Shown here one piece after another: positions 54,313 to 63,862 of a stretch of DNA of 64,000 nt (positions are counted from its first letter, which is position 1; every line of letters begins with the position of its first letter). The DNA is from Holophagae bacterium (GTDB lineage Bacteria; Acidobacteriota; Holophagae; Acanthopleuribacterales; Acanthopleuribacteraceae). The notes under the pieces were generated by a model. The model ran no database searches, was not told the origin of the DNA, and saw nothing but the letters and a program-made list of their open reading frames with translations. The stretch lies in assembly GCA_029263455.1 (NCBI GenBank), contig JAJCXM010000034.1, forward strand, positions 248,001 through 312,000. The letters run 5' to 3'. The position numbers and the translations under genes are program-made.

Positions 54313-56244
54313 GTGCCTTCGAGGTTGATGTTCAATCGAGATGCATGCTTGGACCTTGAGCGGTCACTTAGGCGTGAATGGCTTGAAACAAACGGGTTGG
54401 GCGGCTACGCAACCAGCACGTCCATTCTATGTCACAACCGTAAGTACCACTCCTTGCTATGTAGCGCGGTGCCAGGTCTTGCTGGCCGTTACAATCTACT
54501 CTCCAAAATTGAGTTCAGTCTGATCAACGACAACCGAGAATTCCATCTCAGTACCAACAAGTATCCGGGCGTATTTTTCCCTACCGGACATAAATACCTC
54601 GTTGAAGCCCGCTTTGACAGCCATCCCCAGTGGGTCTATCAAGTGGGCGACATGCTTTGGCGATATGAGATAGTCATGATTGATGGGTCGCCTAGCACCC
54701 TCATGAAGTGGACCTACGAATCGGGATCACGACCAATGACGCTTCAACTGCGTCCGCTTCTCGCTTTTCGCGGCATGCACGAATTGACGAAGGCCAATCA
54801 CGATGCCCAAGTTCATACACATTTCCATAAGCCCGGTTGGTCTTTCTCCCTCTATTCCGGATTCCCTCACCTTTTTCTTACCAGTTCACGTAAAGCGGAT
54901 TTTCACCCAGGTCCCTACTGGAACCGTGATTTGGAATATATTAAGGAACGCAGTCGAGGATACCCTTATCAGGAAGACCTTTTTTGTCCCGGTATCCTTG
55001 AAACAAAGTTAAAGCCAGGTCAATCCATCTTCTTATGCGCGTCACTTGAGGCTGGCCAGAATAAGTTGCAGCCGCTTTGGGACAACGAAGTGAATCGTCG
55101 GGCCGATCAGACAGACATACTCGAAGCCAGGTCTTCTTGTTTTATTATTCAGAACCCAAAAGGATATCGTTCTATTTTGGCCGGCTACCCTTGGTTTGAT
55201 GAATGGGGGCGTGATGCACTCATTGCCCTACCGGGCCTCACTAGCGTCGTGGGTCGTCATGACGACGCAGAAGCCATTTTGGATACCTACGCCAACGGAC
55301 GTGTCGACGGTCTAATACCCAATACGCTTGCGTTCGGAAAGGGAGAATCGGCCACTAATTCGGTCGATGCGTCACTTTGGTTTTCCTGGGCGTTGAGCCA
55401 CTGCCGTCACTGGTCGGATCAGCCATCCAGATTTGATCGTTTTGTCTCCGTATTAGACGAACTAATCGCCTGTTTTCGCAGCCAGAAGGGTTCCGTCTCC
55501 GTTGAAGAGAACGGGCTCGTTTGGGCCGGCGACCGGACCACCAATCTAACCTGGATGGACGCCAACGTCGAAGGTATACCGGTAACGCCAAGATACGGCT
55601 ATGCCGTTGAACTCAATGCGCTTTGGATCCACACCTTGTGGCTTAGACAGCAACTTTCACGACGAAAAAGCAGCGCAATCACCCGCCTGCTAAAGCAAGC
55701 CCAAGATTCATTTGCAAAATTATTCTGGAACGCCGAATTAGGATGCCTATACGACACGCTTGATGAAAGTGGAGCGGATCCGGCTATTCGGCCTAACCAG
55801 CTAGTGGCGACCAGCTTACCTTCTAGCCCACTGTCACAAACGCAATGTCAGTCAATCCTAAAGGTCGTCACCCACCATCTGGTGACGCCATTCGGTTTAA
55901 GAACCTTATCTCCGCAAGACCCTCGCTATGCCGCCAGTTACGAAGGTGATCAGACGCGTCGAGACCGCGCCTACCATCAAGGAACTGTATGGCCATGGCT
56001 ATCAGGTATTTACGTAGATTCGGTCTTAAGAAACTCGATAGACAAAGAGGCGGCGAAGAAACGATTAAGTAAACAACTTAGCGCGCTTTGGACGGATCAC
56101 CTCTATGATGGCGGACTGGGAACGATTTCCGAAGTTTTTTCAGGCGATCTTCCGCACATGTTTGAGGGTTGTTTTGCTCAAGCTTGGAGCGTCGCTGAAG
56201 TCATACGAATACGAAAGATGCTGAGTGAGGAGAGAGAACCGTGA
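54313..56244 (+). CDS. Glycogen-debranching-type amylo-alpha-1,6-glucosidase
   Basis: 643 residues, GTG start with GGAG 8 bases before. The N-terminal beta domain (1-about 230) carries SLRREWLETNGLGGYATSTS and YHSLLCSAVPG, typical of GDE_N. The catalytic (alpha/alpha)6 barrel (about 290-630) has AGYPWFDEWGRDALIALPGL, LIPNTLAFGKG, VWAGDRTTNLTWMDANVEG and YHQGTVWPWLSG, with the acidic residues DEWGRD and TWMDA expected in GH133-type debranching enzymes. It removes alpha-1,6 branch glucose. The stop overlaps the glycosyltransferase GTG by 3 bases. Cytoplasmic. Confidence 0.9.
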   Translation: MPSRLMFNRDACLDLERSLRREWLETNGLGGYATSTSILCHNRKYHSLLCSAVPGLAGRYNLLSKIEFSLINDNREFHLSTNKYPGVFFPTGHKYLVEARFDSHPQWVYQVGDMLWRYEIVMIDGSPSTLMKWTYESGSRPMTLQLRPLLAFRGMHELTKANHDAQVHTHFHKPGWSFSLYSGFPHLFLTSSRKADFHPGPYWNRDLEYIKERSRGYPYQEDLFCPGILETKLKPGQSIFLCASLEAGQNKLQPLWDNEVNRRADQTDILEARSSCFIIQNPKGYRSILAGYPWFDEWGRDALIALPGLTSVVGRHDDAEAILDTYANGRVDGLIPNTLAFGKGESATNSVDASLWFSWALSHCRHWSDQPSRFDRFVSVLDELIACFRSQKGSVSVEENGLVWAGDRTTNLTWMDANVEGIPVTPRYGYAVELNALWIHTLWLRQQLSRRKSSAITRLLKQAQDSFAKLFWNAELGCLYDTLDESGADPAIRPNQLVATSLPSSPLSQTQCQSILKVVTHHLVTPFGLRTLSPQDPRYAASYEGDQTRRDRAYHQGTVWPWLSGIYVDSVLRNSIDKEAAKKRLSKQLSALWTDHLYDGGLGTISEVFSGDLPHMFEGCFAQAWSVAEVIRIRKMLSEEREP

Positions 56245-57476
56245 ATATTTTGGAGCTAGGCTGGGAATTTCCACCCGTTATGAGTGGCGGATTAGGCACG
56301 GCATGTCGCGGAATTTGTACGGGGCTCTTGGAACTGAATCACCAGATCACCTTCTTGATGCCAGCCGCACCCAAATTAGATCAGGAGCGTCTTGAAATAC
56401 TGGATGCAGGGTCTGTTAGTGTGCAACATACCCTACCCGCAATGGAAAACATGCCAATTGAGAGTCCTTTGTCTCCATATCTAAACGAAACCAGCTATCA
56501 GGAAATGATTCAGCAAATTGAAAAAACGCCACCCATCTACCACCGATTCCAAGGTGGCTATGGGGCGCATCTCAACGACGAAGTCCTTCGATTCGCAGAG
56601 GTCGCTGCATCCTTAGCCCAACAACGTACGTTTGATGCGATTCACGCCCACGACTGGATGACGTTTCCGGCCGCTTTAGCTATCAAGAAGCAATCATCGG
56701 TGCCATTGATTCTCCACGTTCATGCGACCGAATTTGATCGCTCGCCCAAGTCACCTCACCAATCGATTCGAGAGATTGAATGCCAAGGATTACAACAAGC
56801 TGATGCAGTCATCGCCGTCAGTCACCGAACCAAGAAAATGATCATGGAACACTATGCCATTCCAGAGCAGCGTATCCATGTCGCCCACAACGCTGTCAGC
56901 AAAGACAATCAACTACAACGAGATACGGTCAAACGCCAAGTCCCTGAACAAATCGTCCTCTACCTAGGTCGTGTAACTGGCCAAAAAGGGCCTGAATATT
57001 TCGTTGAAGCAGCCAAAAAAGTGCTCGATCGGATGTCAGGTGTACGATTCGTCATGGCTGGCTCTGGCGATCTCCTGCAATCGATGATTGAACGTGTCGC
57101 CGGACACCGCATGCAAAGTTCATTTCACTTCACGGGTTTCCTGAAGGGTCCTGAAGTTGAACGTATGTTTGCGTTAAGTGATCTATATGTGATGCCTAGC
57201 GTATCGGAACCATTTGGCATAACCCCATTTGAAGCGATGCTTTTCCACGTCCCCATCATCGTTTCAAGGCAGTCAGGCATTGCCGAAGTACTTAGCCACG
57301 CCCCAAAAGTGGATTATTGGGACGTTGACGGTATGGCCGACTGGATGGTGCGCATCCTCTCAGACAAGGATTTAGCTAAGAAATTGGTGGATGAAGGTGC
57401 TCAGGAACTCGACCAGGTGAGTTGGTTAAATACGGCGAAAATCATTGATCGTGTTATGAGCGACCTAGCCCGATAA
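56241..57476 (+). CDS. GT4/GT5-type glycosyltransferase (glycogen-synthase-like)
   Basis: 411 residues, GTG start overlapping the preceding stop (GTGA). MNILELGWEFPPVMSGGLGT is the acceptor-site KxGGL-like start shared by starch/glycogen synthases and related GT4 enzymes. AIHAHDWMTFPAALAI, LYLGRVTGQKGPEYFVEAAK and VMPSVSEPFGITPFEAML (donor-site E-x7-E) follow. In archaea and several bacteria such a gene lies next to a debranching enzyme and a GH57 amylase as here. It probably elongates or transfers alpha-glucan; the nucleotide-sugar donor cannot be told. Confidence 0.88.
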   Translation: MNILELGWEFPPVMSGGLGTACRGICTGLLELNHQITFLMPAAPKLDQERLEILDAGSVSVQHTLPAMENMPIESPLSPYLNETSYQEMIQQIEKTPPIYHRFQGGYGAHLNDEVLRFAEVAASLAQQRTFDAIHAHDWMTFPAALAIKKQSSVPLILHVHATEFDRSPKSPHQSIREIECQGLQQADAVIAVSHRTKKMIMEHYAIPEQRIHVAHNAVSKDNQLQRDTVKRQVPEQIVLYLGRVTGQKGPEYFVEAAKKVLDRMSGVRFVMAGSGDLLQSMIERVAGHRMQSSFHFTGFLKGPEVERMFALSDLYVMPSVSEPFGITPFEAMLFHVPIIVSRQSGIAEVLSHAPKVDYWDVDGMADWMVRILSDKDLAKKLVDEGAQELDQVSWLNTAKIIDRVMSDLAR

Positions 57477-58661
57477 ATGTTGCGTGTGTGCCTATACTTC
57501 CAGGTACACCAGCCCTATAGGCTGAACAGAGACTATCGTTTTTTTGATATCGGCAGTAAAACGCCCTATTTTGACGAATCCTTAAACCGTCACCTCATGG
57601 AACGTGTGTCTGAACGCTGCTACATTCCCACCAACAAGCTACTCAAAGAATTGATTGAAAAAGCCTCTGGTCAATTCAAGGTGGCTTTTTCGATCACCGG
57701 TGTGTGCGTCGAACAGATGCGCGCATACGCGCCACAAGCATTGGACTCCTTTCACGAACTGCTGGCTACCGGTGAGGTGGAGCTGCTCAACGAAACCTAT
57801 TATCATTCGCTTGCCTCAGTGCTTTCATGGGATGAGTTTGATCGTCAGATCCTGCAGCACCGACAACTGATGCAACGTGAATTTGGCGTGACGCCAATCG
57901 TCTTTCGAAATACTGAGTTGATCGCAGACAATGAACTGGCCTTCCGCTTAGAGAGACAAGATTTCAAAGGCCTATTATGCGAAGGCGCCGAGCAAATCCT
58001 CGGTTGGCGTTCCCCCAATCACCTGTATTTGGCCGAGGGCTGCAACAAGTTGAAGCTATTACTCAAAAATTTCAGGTTGTCTGACGACATCGCGTTCCGC
58101 TTTTCGGACAGTCAGTGGCAAGAACACCCTCTTACCGCGAATAAATTCGCGGGCTGGATTTATCAACTTGTTGGGAATGCTGATACGGTTAATCTGTTCA
58201 TGGACTACGAAACATTTGGGGAACACCAATGGCGTGAATCGGGTATTTTTGAGTTTTTGCAGTCCCTTCCTGCTGCCCTCCTTTCCAATCCTGAAATTCG
58301 TTTTGCAACGCCAAGCGAGGTCATTGAAGCGGTGCAGCCTCTGGCAAAACTAGACATCCCCTTCCCGATTTCTTGGGCTGACGTCGAACGGGACCTGACC
58401 GCATGGATCGGCAACCCTCTTCAGAATTCGGCAATCGAGGAGCTCTACGCCTTAGAAGAGTTGATAGTCGCAAATGGAGACACAGAGCTGTTGGAACAAT
58501 GGCGCCGACTGCAGACTTCGGATCATTTCTACTACATGTGCACAAAATGGTTTTCCGATGGCGACGTGCATAAGTATTTTAATCCCTATGAAAGCCCGCA
58601 CCATGCTTGGCTCTCTTTCAGTCACATTCTGTCGGATTTGTGCAGGAAAGTTGGGCATTGA
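57477..58661 (+). CDS. GH57 family alpha-amylase/glucanotransferase
   Basis: 394 residues; ATG immediately follows the previous stop. CLYFQVHQPYRLNRDYRFFD is the GH57 N-terminal motif with the metal or substrate His in HQP. The nucleophile is Glu147 in FRNTELIADN and the acid is Asp243 in LFMDYETFGEHQW, both in the family's standard surroundings. FSITGVCVEQM and WFSDGDVHKYFNPYESPHHA support the rest of the barrel and the helical C domain. It cleaves or transfers alpha-1,4-glucan chains in the cytoplasm. Last gene of the polyglucan operon. Confidence 0.92.
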   Translation: MLRVCLYFQVHQPYRLNRDYRFFDIGSKTPYFDESLNRHLMERVSERCYIPTNKLLKELIEKASGQFKVAFSITGVCVEQMRAYAPQALDSFHELLATGEVELLNETYYHSLASVLSWDEFDRQILQHRQLMQREFGVTPIVFRNTELIADNELAFRLERQDFKGLLCEGAEQILGWRSPNHLYLAEGCNKLKLLLKNFRLSDDIAFRFSDSQWQEHPLTANKFAGWIYQLVGNADTVNLFMDYETFGEHQWRESGIFEFLQSLPAALLSNPEIRFATPSEVIEAVQPLAKLDIPFPISWADVERDLTAWIGNPLQNSAIEELYALEELIVANGDTELLEQWRRLQTSDHFYYMCTKWFSDGDVHKYFNPYESPHHAWLSFSHILSDLCRKVGH

Positions 58662-58747
58662 AGAGCCGGCACTTGTGCTGATTGAAGTGACAGAGTTCAT
58701 CGAAGTTAGTTAGAATGCCCCATCATATATATTTTAAGGAGACGCTG

Positions 58748-60133
58748 ATGCGTGTTCTCACTCTATTCATTGTTACTTTCTTGCCTTTTTCATTGGCCCA
58801 GGAACCAGTTGTTGATGGGCCACGCCTGCCCCGTCCACGTATTCAACAACAAGACATTGGCGCAGACCTCTTCACACTTGACGAACTGCGCAGTATTGGA
58901 CGCATCGTTTTCTCAACGCCATTCAACAAACACGACGGCTACGGCGACGGCCCCATGGACCATACAGATGCGATTTCTCCTGGTGGTCGCCCCACACTGC
59001 AAAATAACGGAACCTTTTTGAGAGTGAACGGCCTTGATGGGCAAACATGCTTTGAATGTCATTCCATTATCAGTAATGCCTCCGTCCCTGCCCGCTTGGG
59101 TATCGGCGGAGTGGGTGGATCAGTCACAAATGCGATGTTCATGCCCACTCATATCACTGTCACAGACGACGGTGCCAGCGGTTTCGCTAATTTCAACGGT
59201 CGTTTCATTAACCCACCCTTCTTGTTTGGATCAGGAGGCGTGGAGCTGCTAGGCAAAGAAATGACTGCCGACTTACAAACGCTTAAAGAGAAGGCGCGGC
59301 AGAATCCTTGGACATGGATTCCACTCACCAGTAAAGGCGTTAATTTTGGCGGCATCATGTATCGCAACGGTGTCTTTAACACCTCCCGCGTTCGAGGCGT
59401 CGACGAAGACCTTGTTGTTCGACCGTTTGGAAGAAAAGGCGAATTTCCAACCACAAGATCATTTGATGTTGGCGCCATGATGTTCCATTTCGGCATGCAG
59501 CCTACCGAAGAAGTTGGATTCAATAAGGATGCTGACGGAGACGGTGTTGTAAATGAAATTCTACCCGGTGAAATCTCGGCATTAGCTATCTTCAACACCA
59601 ATCTGGAGCGACCTTTCCAAGCCGAAAACCCCGACTACGCCAAACAGTTGGCTCTTTTCCGCGCCACCGGCTGTGCAGATTGCCATGTGAGCGAATTACG
59701 TACACAATCGCCCTACTTAACCTATAGTTTTCCCGAAGTCGAAAACGATCCTTCCGCTAACGTCTTTTTTGCGTCAGATCTTTCAACCTCGGCAGCCGGG
59801 TTTGAGACCCATGATCAAGGCGGAATCGTCGTGCGCCTGTTTTCCGACCTTAAGCGACACTCCATGGGCGAAGACTTGCGTGAATCGTTTGATCCTGCTG
59901 GAGACTTGCAATTCATCACTGCTCGGCTTTGGGGTGTAGCAGATACGGCGCCTTACATGCACGATGGACGCGCGCTGACCTTGCGTGAAGCGATCATGAT
60001 GCATGAAGGCGATGCCAGGCAGGTGCGTGACAATTTCGCCGCTTTATCGACTAAGGACCAGCAATCGATACTAGACTTCCTTGGCAGTCTAAGGACACCG
60101 CTGCATCCCGCCATTGACCTGGAGGACGAATAA
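58748..60133 (+). CDS. Exported di-haem c-type oxidoreductase (DUF1111)
   Basis: 461 residues from ATG 58748, chosen for AAGGAG 7 bases upstream. The signal peptide MRVLTLFIVTFLPFSLAQ is clear. Two CxxCH haem-attachment motifs are present: CFECH (101-105) and CADCH (309-313). GVNFGGIMYRNGVFN, SFDVGAMMFHFGMQ and TARLWGVADTAPYMHDGRAL are the blocks of the di-haem oxidoreductase (DHOR/DUF1111) family, related to MauG/peroxidases; YMHDGR.LTL.eAI is the usual end. It is probably periplasmic and transfers electrons or reduces peroxide. Partner unknown; transcribed alone. Confidence 0.88.
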   Translation: MRVLTLFIVTFLPFSLAQEPVVDGPRLPRPRIQQQDIGADLFTLDELRSIGRIVFSTPFNKHDGYGDGPMDHTDAISPGGRPTLQNNGTFLRVNGLDGQTCFECHSIISNASVPARLGIGGVGGSVTNAMFMPTHITVTDDGASGFANFNGRFINPPFLFGSGGVELLGKEMTADLQTLKEKARQNPWTWIPLTSKGVNFGGIMYRNGVFNTSRVRGVDEDLVVRPFGRKGEFPTTRSFDVGAMMFHFGMQPTEEVGFNKDADGDGVVNEILPGEISALAIFNTNLERPFQAENPDYAKQLALFRATGCADCHVSELRTQSPYLTYSFPEVENDPSANVFFASDLSTSAAGFETHDQGGIVVRLFSDLKRHSMGEDLRESFDPAGDLQFITARLWGVADTAPYMHDGRALTLREAIMMHEGDARQVRDNFAALSTKDQQSILDFLGSLRTPLHPAIDLEDE

Positions 60134-60224
60134 TTCGTTAGCGCTCCCGCTATCTAGCACCATCAATATCGAATGAGATAACGGCCGCTCCGAACATCCA
60201 GCCAATAACTAAGGGTGTCATTGA

Positions 60225-60244
60225 GGCTCATACTGCGCTGAGCC
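60225..60244 (+). terminator. Hairpin after the di-haem oxidoreductase gene
   Basis: GGCTCA (60225-60230) and TGAGCC (60239-60244) pair exactly around an 8-base loop, about 90 bases after the stop. The following CAAAATGTTT is only weakly U-rich. A second 7-base dyad, TCGGCGT (60278-60284) with ACGCCGA (60293-60299), lies just before GTG 60308 and may instead act on the kinase gene. Confidence 0.35.
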
Positions 60245-60307
60245 CAAAATGTTTAGCTAAAACCAGGTGCTGATTCGTCGGCGTGATAGACTACGCCGAA
60301 TTAACAG

Positions 60308-63300
60308 GTGGATTCATTCTTTATGGGTATTGACACCGGTAGTCACTCAGGCGCACAAGCTTTTCCCGATTTAGGGTTTGATAACACCCGCTACGACATC
60401 ATCGAAGCGGTTGGCCGTGGCGCGATGGGTCAAGTCTACAAAGCCTACGATCGCAATTTGAAGCGTCATGTCGCCCTTAAGTTCTTAACTGAAGATGATC
60501 CTAGCGAGGTATCCAGGGTTTTGAGGGAAGCCCAGGCCATGGCTCAGGTAGAGCACGAACATGTCTGTAAACTATACGAGGTCGGCGAATTCGCAGGTCG
60601 CCATTATCTTTCGATCCAATTCATCGAAGGTCTGACGTTAGATGAAGCTTCCGCAAGACTCACGCTAGAGCAGAAAGTCATGGTCATGCGCGATGTGGCC
60701 TTGGCCGCTCAAGAGGCACACAAGAACGGCATCATCCATCGCGATCTCAAGCCATCAAATGTGATGGTCGAATTCAAAGATGATGGCCTGATCAAAACAT
60801 GGGTGATGGATTTCGGCGTGGCTCGACACGTGTCAGCCGAAAAAACGTTAGACAGCAACGTTTTTTCCGGGACACCTCTTTACATGGCGCCCGAACAGCT
60901 CAGATCACACACACAGTTAGATCGACGTGCGGATATCTACAGCATGGGCGCAACTTTATATGAGTTGATCTGTGGACGTCCCCCCCTACTTGGTTCGTCG
61001 TCCGTTCAGGTCATTTTCAGAGTCATGCATGACGATCCTCTGCCGCTAAGAAAACGGGCACCCGATGTACCGCGTGACCTTGAAACCATAACCATGAAAT
61101 GTCTGTCCAAGGACATAGCACTTCGATACGATTCCGCTAAGGCTTTGGCCGAAGACTTACAGCACTTCCTTAACGGTGACCCAATTAAGGCTCATTCACC
61201 GAGCCTGTTTTACCGCGCAACCAAACTCGTATCAAAGAACAAGCTACTTAGCGCCGTGGTCAGTATTGCCTTGCTTGCCATAGTCATAACCGGTTTTTGG
61301 GCCATTCGCGAACGTACAAACGCGGCTTATCGCGTCTATCTGGCCCAAGAATTTAGTCGGCAAGCGCAAGACATTGAAAATAGAATGCATTTGATATTCA
61401 CCATGCCGCGCCATGATGTTTCTCAGGCGCTCAACGATGTACAGATCGGCATCCAAGAAATCGAACAGCAAATCGTTAAATTGGGACCTCAAGCAAAGGG
61501 TCCAGGACACTATGCCATCGGCAGAGCACTTTTAACCATCTCTGATTTTCACACGTCTTTAAAACATCTTCAAATGGCCGAAGCCGCTGGCTATGACAGC
61601 GCCGAATTTCACGCTGCCTTATGCCAGGCGCTTTCGGAAGTCTATCAACTGGAAGAGGACAAAGCTCAGCATCTGTCCTTGGGCCCCGATTTCCAAGCTC
61701 AACGAATTCAAGAACTTAAAGATATGTACTTAGAACCAGCGCAACACCACCTCGAACGCGCACGCGAAACGACAGAGAACCTGTATGTCAGCGCATTAAT
61801 CGCTCAACTGCAAGATCGCAACGAAGCCGCCAAAAAGCATGCACGCACATTCACCGAACTACACCCCTGGCGAGCTGAGGGCTACGTCATGGAGGCTCGC
61901 ATTTTAAGTGAAGAAGCGATCGACATTGAGGATGGTGGGGATTACGAACAAGCGCTAATCCGGCATAACGAAGCAATTGATCGCATCGAAGAGGCCCTGC
62001 CCTTCGTTGAAAGCCACCCACTGATTTACCAATGCCGTGACTCCGTTAAACAAAGACGTTTCGAAATGTTAGTTGAGCACGTATCCGGCAACGATGAAGA
62101 TGTTTTCAATGATCTGATGGATTCCATCAATACAACATTGACGGTCACTCCAAACGATTTTCGTACCTACATAATCATGGCTTGGTCATTACAAGAATGG
62201 GCTCATCATCAACGTGATCATGGCCAAGATGCGCTCGAACCAGCCAATCAATCCGTCGAAGCGGGGCGTCACGCACTTAGATTGGGCGTCAATAATCCCG
62301 ATGCCCTGAAAAGCTTGTCTTTGGCCCTTAAGTTTCGCGCCTACGTATTAGAACAAAATGGTCAAGATCCGATCCCCGATATCGAACAAGCCATCGCATA
62401 CATGGAGCAAGCATTAGAGTTAGCACCTAAGGATGTGAGTGGTCTGAATGCCATGGGCACGATTTTAGACACATACGGACTTTTCCTGACCAAGACCGGC
62501 CAGGCTCCCATGGATATCGTACGACGTTCCATTCACTTCTTTGAGCGTGCCATTGAAATCAATCCTGATTTCGCCTTTGCTCACAACAATATTTCGATGC
62601 CCTACGTGGATCTTTCTTACTTATTGATGAACCAAGGATTAGATCCATTGGAGAGCTTACACAAGGCACGTGAGCATCTGAAAATTGCGGTCGGATTGAA
62701 TCCAAACTACTACAATGCTTATTACAATCTCAGTTGGTCCTATTTCATCGAGGGCTATTACTTAACAACTGTCGGGCAAAACCCCATTCCACGATTGGAA
62801 CAGGCTGTAGACGCGGCTAAAAAGAGCCAGACCATCAACCCAGAAAACGTGCGAGCGTACAACGTTCTAGCATCAACCAATGCTTTGATAGCTGAACATA
62901 TTGTAAATGTGGGCAAAGACCCATCTCCGTATCTTGACGAGGCGCGCGCCTCCTACTTTGTTGTCTTGGACTTAATGCCCTCGTCTCATGGTGCCTACAA
63001 TGACTTAGCAAACACGTATCTGATCCAAGGCCGATATTTATTGGAACGCGGCCTCGACCCTTCGGTCTCCCTAGAAAAAGCACTGGGTTTCTTAGACAAG
63101 TCGTCAGCGCTTAATGCACCGTCTTTCTTATCTCATGTCAACCGTGGTTATGCCTACCGTGATCTGGCGATCTATCAGTATTGGACGGGCAATGACGCGG
63201 TCGATCTTGTTCGCAAATCAAGCGAAGCTTTCAAAACAGGCCTCGACGCCAATACTAGTTACAATAATGCGTTTGTAGGGCGGGCCTGGCTATTCAATAC

Positions 63301-63862
63301 CATCCTAGACATGCAACTGAACACTTGTGCCATAGATAAACATGCCCTTGGGGCCGCTCAGTCTGATGTGGATCAAGCCATTAACCTCAATCCAAAAGAC
63401 GCAAACGCGCATCGCCAAGCATCCGTCTTGGCTATTCTCAAGGCTCGTGCTCAACTATGTGTTCAGTCAACCGTGGATGGATTCCTATTTGAGGACGCTT
63501 TGAAACACGCACAGTTGGCGGTAGAACACCGTCCCAACTACGCAGAACATTTACGCGGCCAGGCCGAAATAACCCGTTGGGTCTTGGAGCTAAAGCCACT
63601 TACGAAAGATGAACGTGATGTTTTATGGCAAGCCGCCATGAATTCGCTGAACCAAGCCAGAAACGCCACGGAATATGAAACCAGATGCGATCTTGAGGAA
63701 GCTAGACTGCTGGCCCTTATGCCGATTGACGAGACCAACCGCTCACGTCTAAACAAGCTCATCGAATCTGTCATCGACGATGGCGGTGTTTTTGCCTTGC
63801 AAGCTAAGGCGCTACGCAACAAGTTAACCGACTCGCAAGCTACAAAACCAGGCGGATCATAA
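60308..63862 (+). CDS. Membrane Ser/Thr protein kinase with 46-residue TPR array
   Basis: 1184 residues (GTG start; ATG 60323 is possible, no clear ribosome site for either). Kinase about 30-300: AVGRGAMGQVYKAYDR, HVALKFL, IIHRDLKPSNVMVE, VMDFGVARH and TPLYMAPEQL are intact. A span lies at about 313-332 (LSAVVSIALLAIVITGFWAI). The following 850 residues are helical repeats, including at least eight extended TPRs with exact 46-residue spacing, each with a G-x-[DNA]-[PA] turn between helices. No ECF gene is adjacent, unlike the other two kinases. The repeat domain is expected outside the inner membrane. Substrate and signal unknown. Confidence 0.9.
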   Translation: MDSFFMGIDTGSHSGAQAFPDLGFDNTRYDIIEAVGRGAMGQVYKAYDRNLKRHVALKFLTEDDPSEVSRVLREAQAMAQVEHEHVCKLYEVGEFAGRHYLSIQFIEGLTLDEASARLTLEQKVMVMRDVALAAQEAHKNGIIHRDLKPSNVMVEFKDDGLIKTWVMDFGVARHVSAEKTLDSNVFSGTPLYMAPEQLRSHTQLDRRADIYSMGATLYELICGRPPLLGSSSVQVIFRVMHDDPLPLRKRAPDVPRDLETITMKCLSKDIALRYDSAKALAEDLQHFLNGDPIKAHSPSLFYRATKLVSKNKLLSAVVSIALLAIVITGFWAIRERTNAAYRVYLAQEFSRQAQDIENRMHLIFTMPRHDVSQALNDVQIGIQEIEQQIVKLGPQAKGPGHYAIGRALLTISDFHTSLKHLQMAEAAGYDSAEFHAALCQALSEVYQLEEDKAQHLSLGPDFQAQRIQELKDMYLEPAQHHLERARETTENLYVSALIAQLQDRNEAAKKHARTFTELHPWRAEGYVMEARILSEEAIDIEDGGDYEQALIRHNEAIDRIEEALPFVESHPLIYQCRDSVKQRRFEMLVEHVSGNDEDVFNDLMDSINTTLTVTPNDFRTYIIMAWSLQEWAHHQRDHGQDALEPANQSVEAGRHALRLGVNNPDALKSLSLALKFRAYVLEQNGQDPIPDIEQAIAYMEQALELAPKDVSGLNAMGTILDTYGLFLTKTGQAPMDIVRRSIHFFERAIEINPDFAFAHNNISMPYVDLSYLLMNQGLDPLESLHKAREHLKIAVGLNPNYYNAYYNLSWSYFIEGYYLTTVGQNPIPRLEQAVDAAKKSQTINPENVRAYNVLASTNALIAEHIVNVGKDPSPYLDEARASYFVVLDLMPSSHGAYNDLANTYLIQGRYLLERGLDPSVSLEKALGFLDKSSALNAPSFLSHVNRGYAYRDLAIYQYWTGNDAVDLVRKSSEAFKTGLDANTSYNNAFVGRAWLFNTILDMQLNTCAIDKHALGAAQSDVDQAINLNPKDANAHRQASVLAILKARAQLCVQSTVDGFLFEDALKHAQLAVEHRPNYAEHLRGQAEITRWVLELKPLTKDERDVLWQAAMNSLNQARNATEYETRCDLEEARLLALMPIDETNRSRLNKLIESVIDDGGVFALQAKALRNKLTDSQATKPGGS
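62222..63325 (+). repeat. Eight tandem 138-base (46-residue) extended TPR units
   Basis: The Gly codon of the G-x-D/N-P turn falls at 62222, 62360, 62498, 62636, 62774, 62912, 63050 and 63188: every interval is exactly 138 bases. Turns read GQDA, GQDP, GQAP, GLDP, GQNP, GKDP, GLDP and GNDA, followed by a helix beginning about four residues later and by N-P before the second helix pair. A ninth, degenerate unit starts at 62087 (GNDE), 135 bases earlier. An ordinary TPR is 34 residues, so each unit carries about 12 extra. Confidence 0.9.
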
